Source: Hermatobates lingyangjiaoensis (lineage: Eukaryota; Arthropoda; Insecta; Hemiptera; Hermatobatidae). Taken from it: DNA of 64,000 bases. This document shows positions 54,961 to 64,000 of the stretch, in pieces. Location of the stretch: contig JAPFBL010000119.1 in assembly GCA_026182355.1 (NCBI GenBank), positions 186,001 to 250,000 of the forward strand. The letters are read 5' to 3'. The position numbers and the translations under genes are program-made. The notes beneath the pieces are model-generated. The model was not told where the DNA came from. It did no database searches and saw only the letters and a list, made by a program, of their open reading frames with translations. Numbering within the stretch: position 1 is the first letter of the stretch; the number at the start of each line of letters is the position of its first letter.

Positions 54961-55685
54961 TTAGCAAGATTCTTTGATTTGAAGAGAGTTTACCGCCATG
55001 ACGACCAATAAATCATTATACTGGGGTAAATACCACACAATTACAGATTGCACAACTAATGGGAATAAACCATGAGTTTGAAAGTTAAAACCAGCAGTGA
55101 TGACGCACTTGAAGATCTAAGGCTAAATCTTTCACAGTAAAAATTAAAAATTTTACATTCGCTTGGTAAAGATACAATAGACATAGTCAAGAAATTGTAT
55201 TTTGGAATTCCTCGAAAATGAAGGAGATATTATAGAAATAGTAAATTTACTTGCATTAGATGATATCATTTGAGATCAGAGACTGAATGAAAACTGAAAT
55301 AAAATATTCTAAAAATTTAATAAGCAAAGGTAATATTAGGATTAAACAGATCCGTAACGAATGTTTGTGTCCCAAAAGTTTTTGGGAAAAATTGATAGAT
55401 TTTATTAACACATTTGTGTTGCTCAGATTATATACGAAGAGTCTTAACTATTATTTGAAGAACTTAAATAACTTAGTAATTAATCAGGAAGCCAAGTTAT
55501 GCAGAGAAGGAAGACAAGGACAAATAAAATATATAATAAAGTAAATAAATAAATAAAAAAAAAATAAAAAATAATACTGTAAAAATAAGAAAAATTATAC
55601 AAAACTGTAAATTAAAAATAAATAAGTAAACGGAATTTTTTAAAAATACTAAAGAATAATAATGAATAATTAACGATTGAGGTTA
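54961..55685. other. Unassigned, A-rich in the second half
   Basis: May include further worn Gypsy sequence up to about 55080. Bases 55530-55640 are low-complexity A-rich sequence. The 85-codon frame at 55287-55544 has no motif. Confidence 0.3.
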
Positions 55686-55689
55686 ATCT

Positions 55690-55890
55690 CAGGAGCAGAT
55701 CTACCCACCAGGGAGACCATTAAGAACTTCTTCTGAAGCTCTCAAAGTGGTATTAGCATTGGGATCTGTAATCTGCCTAAGATTCTATATACGGAAAAAG
55801 TCTTTGAAACTGAGTCCATGAGAAGTGGCATCAGTATCAACGGGAAGGTCACTGCGTTTACAAACAGAAGAACTGTGGTAATTCATTGCA
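55690..55890 (+). pseudogene. LINE reverse transcriptase fragment
   Basis: GICNLPKILYTEKVFETESM followed by RSGISINGKVTAFTNRRTVV corresponds to the LINE RT block where R-Q-G/V-C-x-L-S-P-x-L-F-x-x-Y-x-E-x-x-F leads to I-x-I-N-G-x-x-V and the F-A-D-D-T-V-V catalytic box. Here FADD has become FTNR, so activity is lost. Only about 65 codons are legible. The remnant lies 700 bases after the Gypsy remnant and is unrelated to it. Confidence 0.6.
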
Positions 55891-55984
55891 AACTGATATA
55901 TATTTAAATATATGCCCTTTTTCGATGAAAATGCAATCTGAAACGGGTAAATAAGGTTCAATGTAGATTCAGAGACATAAAGAA

Positions 55985-56070
55985 ATTAAAAACATAAACT
56001 TAAAGTTTCTAATTTTTGGTTTGAACCGTCTTCAGCAGAGTTAAGAGGAGGAAACCCTCTCCCGTTTGAA
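55985..56070 (-). repeat. PLE family A terminus
   Basis: Complement of GCTGAAGACGGTTCAAACC, AAAAATTAGAAACTTTAAG. It keeps the core but shows substitutions at the outer end. Confidence 0.65.
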
Positions 56071-56312
56071 GATGGTTAAAAAAAATGAAATAATTAAATA
56101 ATAAAAGATAAAAAATGTATTGGGGAAGAAAAAATGACAAAACCTAAATAAAATGAAAAGGAAATAATTAAATAAAGCAGTATTTCTTTAGATTATCCTT
56201 GTATCAAGGCAATTTATTATGACGATATTTATTGATCGTGTTATGAATATGGTTAAAGAAATGTGATCTTCGTCAGAAGAGAAAGAAGTACCGATTGAAA
56301 ACAACATTCAAC

Positions 56313-56325
<13 letters not shown>

Positions 56326-56362
<37 letters not shown>
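56326..56362. repeat. (TA)n microsatellite
   Basis: TA run directly left of the family B palindrome. Confidence 0.95.
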
Positions 56363-56365
<3 letters not shown>

Positions 56366-56575
56366 ATTTCACATAAACACGAGAAATAACAATCAATGAT
56401 CAAACCACAAATGAAATAGGAAAACAAGGCTCAGATCTTTCAGCCGTAACAAGCAGCCTTTGTCAGAGTCAAAAACACAACTGACCCAACAGTTGGGTTT
56501 TCGACTCTGACGAAGATCGCTTGTTATGGTTGAAAGACCTTAGTCTTATTTTCCCATTTCATTTGTGGTTTGATC

Positions 56576-56578
<3 letters not shown>
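56363..56578. repeat. Palindromic pair of PLE family B termini, clearest copy
   Basis: Arms 56398-56482 and 56491-56577 are complementary. The right arm reads CGACTCTGACGAAGATCGCT, TGTTATGGTTGAAAGACC, TTAGTC, and ends TTGTGGTTTGATCATT. The left arm has an additional outer part, AAGATTTCACATAAACACG. TA runs flank the palindrome on both sides. The CTGACGA box and GAAA are intact. Confidence 0.85.

Positions 56579-56634
<56 letters not shown>
56579..56634. repeat. (TA)n microsatellite
   Basis: TA run joining the family B palindrome to the family K PLE at 56675-58611. Confidence 0.95.
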
Positions 56635-56638
<4 letters not shown>

Positions 56639-56909
56639 CATGAAAAAGTAATAAAAATGAAGTCATTCTATTATATTAATATTAAAATTAAAGTAATCCG
56701 TCTTACCTCGTACCCTGCTGCTGAAGCTCTTAGACCGTTTCGGCGTCACCCATCTTCAATAAGAACTGATCAACTAAATCTACGAGTCCTACCTTTCTGT
56801 TTATATAACCTACCTACTTCCCAATGCTGCCTAGATTTTAATATTAATTACTTTACCTTTACTTTTATTTTATTTATTTTATTTTACTTTTTATTTTAAT
56901 TATTATTAT

Positions 56910-58045
56910 TTAGTTTAATCTTTTCTTATTATTTTCGTCATTGTCCAGTCTGTCAAGTCGTCGCTTCAATTTCTTTAACGGTTTAAATAGTGTATCGCTT
57001 TGGTGATTTATTTGTTCATTTATTAGCTTACCCGATTCTTTATTTTTAAATATCTCTAATTCTTCATTTACGTTTAGTCTTTTTCCTTTTTGTCCTGTTT
57101 TTATTAAGGTCATTGAATTTTCTAAACTGTCCGGTTCATGTCCATATTCCGTTAGGTGGTTAGCATAATTAGATTTATTTGTGTTATTTAGATAATCTTT
57201 AATGTGTTCTTTATATCTTAATTTTAGGTCCTTCCCGTTTGTCCAATATATATATGATTACAATTTTTTACATTTTATTTTATATACCCCGCTTTTATCA
57301 TATTTATTAGTTTTATTTTCTGTTGAGTTATCTAATCTTTGGTTAATTGAATTATTTGTTTTAAACCCTATATTTATATTGTATTGTTTTAGTAAGTTTG
57401 CGATTTTATGACTTATTTGACCTATAAACGTTATACACGCGTATTTATCGTTATTAATTCTTTCATTATTAAAATTATTTTATTTCTTCTGGTTTTTAGC
57501 ATTTTATCTATTACGTTTTGTATTATACCCGTTGTTATTTGCTATTGTTTTTATTATATTTAACTCGCTATTATAGTTAGTTTTATTCATCGGAATTTTA
57601 TTAATCTATCTATCATATAACGAAAGCTGCTAATTTTTGTTGCCTAGGATGGATTGAAGTTTTATGTATGGTATATCGGTCGCGTGGGTTTCCTATATAT
57701 TTTAAAACTAAGCTTTTTGTCATTTTTTTCTATAGTTAGATCCATAAAGTTTATTTGATTGTTTACTTCTATTTCGTGTGTAAATTTTATTTATTATTTA
57801 GTGAGTTTAGGTAGTTTTTAATATTTATTATATTATCTTCATTTCATTATTTACGATTAGGAAGGAGTCATCCACATATCTGCTATAATGGACTACGTTG
57901 AATTTCTCTTTTATTTTTTGACATAGGTTTTTTCTAATTCCTGTAAAAATATTTCGGATAATATAGCCGAAGTTGGATGTCCCATTCCTAATCCATCTTT
58001 CGCTAAATAAAATTCGTTATTAAATTGGATATAATTAAATGGATA
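56910..58045 (-). pseudogene. PLE reverse transcriptase (YVDD) and GIY-YIG endonuclease
   Basis: Minus-strand reading from 58045 downward: FNNEFYLAKDGLGMGHPTSA (RT block with G-x-G-M-G-x-P-x-S), then a shift, HYSRYVDDSFLIV with the catalytic YVDD at 57867-57878, then INFMDLTIEKNDKKLSFKIY and RKPTRP, the post-palm thumb step. Segments with IDRLIK and NNNGYN follow, then a linker with SHKIANLLKQYNIN. The endonuclease has VYKIKCK, IYIGQTGRT (57229-57258) and, after a shift, LKLRYKEHIKDYL and SNYANHLTEYGHEP, the canonical GIY-YIG with R, H and second H. The protein ends after LDRLDNDENNKK. Several frameshifts and stops make it dead. The first RT motifs are missing. Confidence 0.85.
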
Positions 58046-58057
58046 TTAAATGGATAT

Positions 58058-58382
58058 AAAGATATAAAGAACACATTAAAGATTATCTAAATAACACAAA
58101 TAAATCTAATTATGCTAACCACCTAACGGAATATGGACATGAACCGACAGTTTAGAAAATTCAATGACCTTAATAAAAACAGGACAAAAAGGAAAAAGAC
58201 TAAACGTAAATGAAGAATTAGAGATATTTAAAAATAAAGAATCGGGTAAGCTAATAAATGAACAAATAAATCACCAAAGCGATACACTATTTAAACCGTT
58301 AAAGAAATTGAAGCGACGACTTGACAGACTGGACAATGACGAAAATAATAAGAAAAGAATTAAACTAAATAATAATAATTAA
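58058..58382 (+). pseudogene. PLE GIY-YIG C-terminus, inverted copy
   Basis: Plus-strand copy of the endonuclease end: YKEHIKDYLNNTNKSNYAN, HLTEYGHEP, then a one-base deletion (CCG for CCGG near 58145) that breaks the frame, and MTLIKTGQKGKRLNVNEELE to the end. The stop codon differs slightly from the other copy. It is a fragment only. Confidence 0.8.
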
Positions 58383-58504
58383 AATAAAAAGTAAAATAAA
58401 ATAAAATAAAAATAAAAGTAAAGGTAAAGTAATTAAATATTAAAATCTAGGCAGCATTGGGAAGTAGGTAGGTTATATAAACAGAAAGGTAGGACTCCGT
58501 AGAT

Positions 58505-58611
58505 TTAGTTGATCAGTTCTTATTGAAGATGGGTGACGCCCGAAACCGGTCTAAGAGCTTCAGCAGCAGGGTACGAGGTAAGACGGATTACTGTAATTTT
58601 AATATTAATGT
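58505..58611 (+). ncRNA. PLE family K terminus with hammerhead-like fold
   Basis: GTTCTTA, TTGAAGA, a stem-loop GGGTGACGCCC, GAAA, CCGG, TC, then TAAGAGC. GTTCTTA pairs with TAAGAGC (one G-U) as stem I, GGG with CCC as stem II, and the AC...GT around CG can form the two-pair stem III typical of PLE hammerheads, leaving C before the cut. The first base of the CTGANGA box is T instead of C, which would be expected to weaken or abolish catalysis. The mirror copy is at about 56700-56770. Confidence 0.5.
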
Positions 58612-58614
58612 TAC

Positions 58615-59040
58615 TAACCTCTGTGGTAATGAAAAAATGCATGAATTCATTCTATTATAATTGAAATTATGTTAACGTTAAAAGGATTGTATCCTATAAA
58701 TTGTTCGTGTAGAGAGAAATATTCCCTAGAGTGGTATATGGTTGAAATATCTTATTCAAATTTAAAGGCTGAAATAATTTAAAAGTTAAAGTCTATTTGA
58801 GTTGGGTCCATAAGGGTTAAAGGGTCACTGAACCTTAGTATATTGAGCAGGAGGAGGTCATCCCTCCTAGGTGTTTGTTTTTACTATAAAATAGCTTCAT
58901 TCGTTCCGTCAACTGTCATGCAGCCCCTTCTACTTTTTGTTTGTCAATTATGCTTTAATACTTTTTCCAATCCTCTCAGCAGCCATTCTTCTGTAGATTT
59001 TTCAACTTTACTTTTTTATAGTCTCTGAAAACCTAACGAT
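58615..59040. other. Unassigned stretch
   Basis: The first 40 bases may still be family K (ACTAACCTCTGTGGTAATG resembles the end at 5590). The rest shows no feature. Confidence 0.3.
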
Positions 59041-59044
59041 GATG

Positions 59045-59280
59045 AATTTATTATATATATTATTTAAACCACAGCAAGAAATACAGAAATGGGACTAAAA
59101 TCTTTCTAACAAAACTACTGTTATTTGTCAAAGTCACAGTCAAATTTTATCGTTAATTTTTATTTGTATGCTTGTGAAATATTTGTATATATATACGATC
59201 GACGGTAAACTATAGACACAGAGTAAAGATACAAACACACCACCGTCACTTCTCAAATGCACTTGGTGTGATAATATATA
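59045..59280 (-). repeat. Worn PLE family B terminus and family A scrap
   Basis: ATTTAAACCACAGCAAGAAA with ACTAAAATCTTTCTAAC and GTCAAAGTC is a diverged family B minus copy. Around 59220-59265, GTAAAGATACAAACACAC and CACTTCTCAAATGCACTTGG recall the family A interior. A TA-rich run is at 59270-59288. Confidence 0.45.
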
Positions 59281-59288
59281 TATATATA

Positions 59289-59703
59289 CAAAACTAAAGT
59301 TTATCGGGACTAAGTCAGTTCTTCAGGTTCAAATTAAACTCTCATTGCCAACGTTTCGGTCTTTATTCAAAACCCTTTTCATAGACAGAAGTATAAATTT
59401 TGAAACAGCTAAACTAAGTATTACATTACAAATTATTTTACAAAGAAAAATAGTCTGTGGATGACAGTTTAGTGTCATGTGTTCATTCAAACTACAGTTG
59501 TTGTTCTTTGTAACAAGAATGATCTTGTTATAAAAACAAGTAATGTTGATCTTTGTAAAATAATTTGTAATGTAATACTTAGTTTAGCTATTTCAAAATT
59601 TATACTTCTGCCTATGAAAAAGGTTTTAAATAAAGACCGAAACGTTGGCAATGAGAGTTTAATTTGAACCTGAAGAACTGAGTCCCGATAAACTTTAGTT
59701 TTG
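59289..59703. repeat. Inverted pair of PLE family C termini
   Basis: Arms 59289-59446 and 59550-59703 are complementary. The right arm reads CCTATGAAAAAGG, TTTTAAATAAAGACCGAAAC, GTTGGCAATGAGAG and CCTGAAGAACTGAGTCCCG. The left arm is its mirror. The outer sequence continues TTTCTATTCCGC...ATCAATATTTATA to a TA run near 59740. It is a diverged relative of 1723-2535, without tandem units. Confidence 0.8.
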
Positions 59704-59879
59704 TTTCTATTCCGCAGTCAATACTTTCATCAATATTTATACATATATATATATATGAAAGGATTCTTCAAACTGAATTATTTTCAAAAGAACACACAGA
59801 AAATGAAATCACTGAACACTTATTTTCTGTGTGTTCTTTTGAAAACCTTAGTTTATATGTACTGACATACATATGTTTC

Positions 59880-60005
59880 AAACTATAGGTACACAGTAAA
59901 TAGAAAAACACACTTACAGTCTCTAATTTTCGGTTTAACCGTCATCAGGAGAGAATAGATAGGGACACCAAACGCAATTACGATGCGACGGTCGGAGATT
60001 CGTCT
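59880..60005 (-). repeat. PLE family A terminus
   Basis: Complement of TCTCCTGATGACGGTT, AAACCGAAAATTAGAGACTG, TAAGTGTGTTTTTC, with an exact CTGATGA box. The interior CCGTCGCATCGTAATTGCG follows. Confidence 0.7.
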
Positions 60006-60009
60006 AATA

Positions 60010-61010
60010 TAACAAAATTCATTAATATGCAATTATTTACAGAGCATTGATAAATTGATCATAAAAGCATGCAAATGTTAATAATGATTAAATATTTATT
60101 TATTTACAATAAACAATCATTTATTTACAATCAGTAAAGTATAGTTGATACTCCTCATAAAGTATCTAACATTGACATTTCTATGTTCCATCTACATTTC
60201 TACAGAAATAATTTTGTTCCGTAAGACAGTATGTATTTATAAATATGAAAATTTGAAGATGTTTAGACTTTAATATAATTATCATCCAATTAGATTTCAC
60301 ATTAGATTCAGGTATGAAGAGCGCAATTAGGAAACAAACTATTGTTTATAAATGTTAAGAAAATATACGTTACAGTTTGAAAACGAAAGATTTTGCCATT
60401 CTTTCATACTGCACACAATATTAGGATTGACAGTTAATATCATTGGAAAAGAGAGTTCATCTTCCTATAAACCGTGGGATTTTACTGTACATTCTGAGTG
60501 ACGTGCCCCACCAGAGATCATACTGTTTGATCCAACCCGCGAATCATGAATATATTTTCCTTTGTGATCCATTATCTTTCTTTTCAATCAAGAATGAAAG
60601 TACATACGCAAGTGATCATTCTATACGAAACAATATTATTACCACAGTTGTTTAAGTCATTTTAAAACTTTTTACAGATCAAATTTCTTACCATTCAATT
60701 GTTCCATTTAATTCACTCATTTTCAAATTAAGTGCTTCAAATTAACATTTTTAAAAATAAAGATTATATTTGGCTGAAATTCCTTTTTTAATAAGATTGA
60801 CAATCTTTGTAAACAGCATTCTTGTTACTACATAATTACTATATAATCCAATTGATATTGTGAATATAATTCGACTGCATAATGTAAATGAAGTTCAAAG
60901 TGATTTGGCACTATGTATAAGGTAAATAGAGATGGACAAAGTAGTCTTTTCTTAATACTGAAGGTTGAATGACTTAGGAAGTCATCATTAACAGGAAAAG
61001 GCCTACTTGA
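60010..61010. other. Unassigned AT-rich stretch
   Basis: No supported feature. The 70-codon frame at 60443-60655 has a protein-like mix in places but no motif. Confidence 0.3.
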
Positions 61011-61014
61011 AGTT

Positions 61015-61345
61015 TGGTTGATCTAATCAGCTTGGTTTCCCTCTTATTTCTCCAGGAGACGGTTCAAACCAAAATTTAGAGACTGTAAGTGTGTGCTTTT
61101 AATTTCTCTATGTTTCTTTATGCACATTGAACTATATATATATATTCATTTAATAAACAGAAAGATGTTCCAAACTGGACCCTATAGGATTTCATAATCG
61201 AAGAAGAATAACACACAGAATGTGTTACTTGCCGTTGCGTCTACAACCTGCTTCGTTTCCCTTTTTCTTTTCTACTGAAGACAGATTACCCAAAAATTTG
61301 AGTCTGTAAGTTTATTTGTTTTCCCTGTCAGTTACTCTTCTTCGA
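61015..61345 (+). repeat. Two PLE family A termini
   Basis: First copy (61015-61145): TCTCCAGGAGACGGTTCAAA, CCAAAATTTAGAGACTG, GTAAGTGTGTGC, ACATTGAAC and then a TA run. Second copy (61235-61345): CTACTGAAGACAGATTACCC, AAAAATTTGAGTCTGTAAG. Confidence 0.7.
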
Positions 61346-61354
61346 TTCTGACTT

Positions 61355-61545
61355 GATTTCCGGACTTCCTTCTCCTTAGTATCATACAGGGGAAAATCCC
61401 TGAAGCTCTATCGGTGGTATTTTGTCCGCTCCGTCAGAGCACCGCATACCGCAGTAAGACTATTTACTCAAGGAGGTCGCCTGGTACCTTTGAGGTTCCG
61501 TTCATAATACACTGACCCCTGTATCATCCATCCTTCGGCACGGAT
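61355..61545 (-). repeat. GC-rich dispersed repeat, minus copy
   Basis: Reverse complement of 21490-21690 with substitutions. Recognisable pieces are TCCTTCTCCTTAGTATCATA, GGTATTTTGTCCGCTCC, GGAGGTCGCCTGGTACC and CTGTATCATCCATCCTTC. It lies between a family A terminus and a family B terminus. Confidence 0.8.
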
Positions 61546-61554
61546 TATATATAT

Positions 61555-61635
61555 AACGCTCAAACCACAATAATAAAATAAGAAAAACACTAATACGTTT
61601 CAACCGTAACATGCAGGCTTCGTCAGAGTTGTCTC
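61555..61635 (-). repeat. PLE family B terminus
   Basis: CTCAAACCACAATAATAAAA after a short TA run, then the complement of CTCTGACGAAGCCTGCATGT and ACGGTTGAAA. The CTGACGA box is intact. Confidence 0.7.
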
Positions 61636-61639
61636 CCAT

Positions 61640-63250
61640 TTCTTAAGAACTACTAAACATATATAGATATTAGTACTTTTTTAAAGAATGACTTTGGTCA
61701 AGAAAAGAATCAATTGAAAGCAAAAAAGGAAAATATGACTTACCAAACGTGTGTATTTCAGCTCAAAGCATTTAATATATATATACTAATCAAGATAATT
61801 TTTTTTGATAAAATTCATGATATATATTTTTGTATTATAATAAAATAAACGATATAAATCATTAAGGAAATGAAAAATGTACACTACTTTAAAGTTAATA
61901 ATGTTTTGTACTATCATAGATCTGATGATATATTTAACGAAAGTCTATTTTGCTAGATTAATGTAGACATATTTCTGGTTTGTGATTAATATAATTACGG
62001 CATACATTTATCATGAATGTCACCAGTCAACTAACACTCCCAATCTGTCAGGACCTATGATTTAGTAAGCTACTACATAATTCAACCTCATTCATTCTGT
62101 AAGCTTATTACTGGATTTCTGTTTGAATTCCAACATCATAATGTAGTGAATTAAGCATTCCAGATGTCTTCGTCGGTGCAATCAGCTTTCCCTGGCTTCA
62201 GACAGCGGAACATAAAATAATAATTCTTCTGAGAGTCCTTTTGTTTTATATACTAGTATACAAGTTTTAACTGTTGTATTCTATAGTACTTGTAGTAAAT
62301 TTCAAATTAATCGAATTTTTATAAAATTAAACTATCAAATAACGTTATTTATAATTCAAAATATTAGTTAAAAGGTTGACTATGAATTTAAGGTCATACA
62401 CATCAAAGGCGTGTAGTCAATGAAGCAAGGGAAGCAATGCTTTTATAGAAGCCAATGAAAGCTTTTTGCTCATTTTTCTCTAGACGTTTCTTTCGTTATA
62501 CTGTAAAATCATTAAAATCAGTGCAAATTGTGATGAATATAATGCTTCCAGTTTTAATTTTCTGAATTTGCGCTGAGGTGAACCAGTGGACTGACGGCAC
62601 AAAAAAAAATCCACGTAGGGGAAGTAACAGGGATATTGGAATCTCTGGATGAAATTATTCAACATTTTGCTTTGATGAAAAGTCATAACATCAATTTTTT
62701 TCGCAGTCTGCGCTGGTACAGAAATATAATTATATTAATTACACCTAAATCGGTTTGTTTGGTGAGTTTTGAATTGGTGAATTGTGAACTGGAGAGTTAG
62801 ATGCAACACTCACATAGCAAAGAGGAAGCAATCGATCAGTCTGCTTCGACCAGAAAATCGAGTGCATATCGTTACAGAAGCATCAAAATTAACCGATTTC
62901 AGGTTTTTTTTTAATCAACAAATCAAATAATTTCAGAAACAACCGTCAGAATTAAAATATATAGTGAAAATATATTTCAGAGAAGATAGATTAAATAATT
63001 TAATACAAAAACAAAATATACTATGTTTTACGGAGAAAACGGCAACTCTACGAGTATTTTGACAGTTTATGCATTATAACACGGAGAAAGTCGATTTAAG
63101 CGTATAGATTTTTAACAGTACTATAAAAGAACAATTTGAAGTATAGTATAGTAAAATTCACAACTATATGCGAAATTCGGAGGGGCAAAGAAGATTAAGC
63201 AGTCTTGAACTAATTGAAATGCAAACAACTTTTTTTAAAGAACATCAAGA
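61640..63250. other. Unassigned AT-rich stretch
   Basis: No supported feature. Confidence 0.3.
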
Positions 63251-63261
63251 GCGATGCTTTC

Positions 63262-63535
63262 CAGTGGCGTGGCAACCATTTTTGCTGCCCGGGCGGTCGT
63301 AAGATTTGCCCCCCCCCCCCCCCCTCAGACCCTTGATAATCAGTTAACCTTCAAAATTATAAATATTGAATTTCATGAAATTACAATCAACGACCTTAAA
63401 AACTCATTTTGGTATAAAATTTCAGATTTTGTGTTAGCTTTTCATTGGTTATTTTTTTATGTTTTCTACTTTAACACCCTCAAAATGCTGCCCCCTGACA
63501 CATGACCTCCCCCCCCCCCCTTTGCTGCGCCACTG
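63262..63535. mobile_element. 274-bp terminal-inverted-repeat element (MITE-like)
   Basis: The ends CAGTGGCGTGGCAA and TTGCTGCGCCACTG are inverted repeats (12 of 14 pair). Just inside each end lie C-runs (63309-63324 and 63509-63520). Flanks ATGCTTTC and ATGCATTA match at six of eight positions, which would suit an old 8-bp target duplication of hAT type. There is no transposase. The 83-codon frame at 63254-63505 is incidental. Confidence 0.7.
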
Positions 63536-64000
63536 ATGCATTATACAATGATGTTATTGAAAATTTCACCAAGAAAGAAAGAATGATTGAACTTATATTT
63601 AAATAAAATGGTTAAGTTCTTATTGGATCGTTATATTTGATAAGTAACTGTAGTATAAAATATATCTATTTAAATGAAATTTCTACCTCTATGAAAAAAA
63701 AATGTCGGCTATCATTTCCCAGTCACAAAAGTCACCGTACGCCCTTGATAAAAATAAATATAGAAAAGATTACACTATTACAGTGTTTAATTTTACGATA
63801 AATTAAGTAATGTAAAATTATGAACTAACAATGAAACTTTATGATCATAAAATAGGAAAAATTATTAGAATGCTCAGTAAGATTATCTGCATGACTGACA
63901 GGTGAATTTCAAACTGTAAACAAATGGAAATTTCTATTTTAGACTCCTAAAATGTTTAATATTTTTAGACCTTAGATGACCTCAGAGCGAGAAATCTTTT
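63536..64000. other. Unassigned AT-rich stretch
   Basis: No supported feature. Confidence 0.3.

Larger units (their letters stand above)
56675..58611. mobile_element. PLE family K insertion with inverted 3' ends
   Basis: Inverted arms of about 550 bases (56675-57220 and 58058-58611) contain the 3' end of the coding region and the family K terminus. Between them the minus-strand element continues toward its 5' end through the endonuclease and RT, and is truncated inside the RT at about 58045. The arms are nearly identical. This is the same architecture as 17495-18568: one longer minus copy plus an inverted copy of its 3' part. A TA run flanks the left side. Confidence 0.85.

Noticed and set aside
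56640..58660. Long target-site duplication around the family K element
   Set aside because: The similar flanks (ATGAAAAAGTAATAAA and ATGAAAAAATGCATGA, then TCATTCTATTATA) differ too much, and the right one seems to be part of the family K end itself.

Overview
The window looks like a piece of an arthropod nuclear genome. It is strongly AT-rich, has no dense gene array, and shows no operons or ribosome binding sites. The arthropod signs are two Jockey-type LINE tails, a short CCTAA (TTAGG-type) run, and many Penelope-like element (PLE) remnants. A chelicerate such as a horseshoe crab would fit, but this is a weak guess. I found no intact host gene. The only candidate host exon is a 129-codon frame at 7175-7564 that begins with a signal-peptide-like segment.

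Nearly everything recognisable is repetitive. The dominant theme is PLEs. At least ten terminal-repeat families (called A, B, C, D, I, J, K, L, P and R here) occur in more than 50 pieces. Many carry a hammerhead-like core, with CTGANGA followed by a short stem-loop and GAAA, as is known for PLE pseudo-LTRs. Most pieces come as back-to-back inverted pairs, and many abut (TA)n tracts. Examples are 1446-2887, where four different families stand as four palindromes in a row, and 17495-18568, 24430-25043, 26834-27020, 43147-43257, 56398-56577, 56675-58611 and 59289-59703. PLE coding remnants lie at 13015-13885, 17573-18490, 25225-25960, 42070-42489 and 56910-58382. These hold GIY-YIG endonuclease and, at 56910-58045, a reverse transcriptase with YVDD.

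Other mobile remnants are Jockey-like LINE tails (30514-30780 minus, 49962-50372 plus), RNase H/zinc-knuckle LINE tails (20528-20608, 21861-22110, 52613-53330 minus), LINE RT fragments (11095-11249, 55690-55890), a decayed Ty3/Gypsy pol (53955-54960), a tRNA-derived SINE family (five copies), a hAT-like element (46864-47345) and a 274-bp terminal-inverted-repeat element (63262-63535).

Four tandem arrays stand out: a 24-bp array at 7631-8290, an array of about 80 bp at 18645-19160 with a separated unit at 17385-17437, a 49-bp array with higher-order structure at 37250-38420, and an array of 80-96 bp at 45109-45555. The region 13886-14575 carries coding-like, frameshifted sequence that I could not assign. 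Long AT-rich stretches between these features show nothing I can name.
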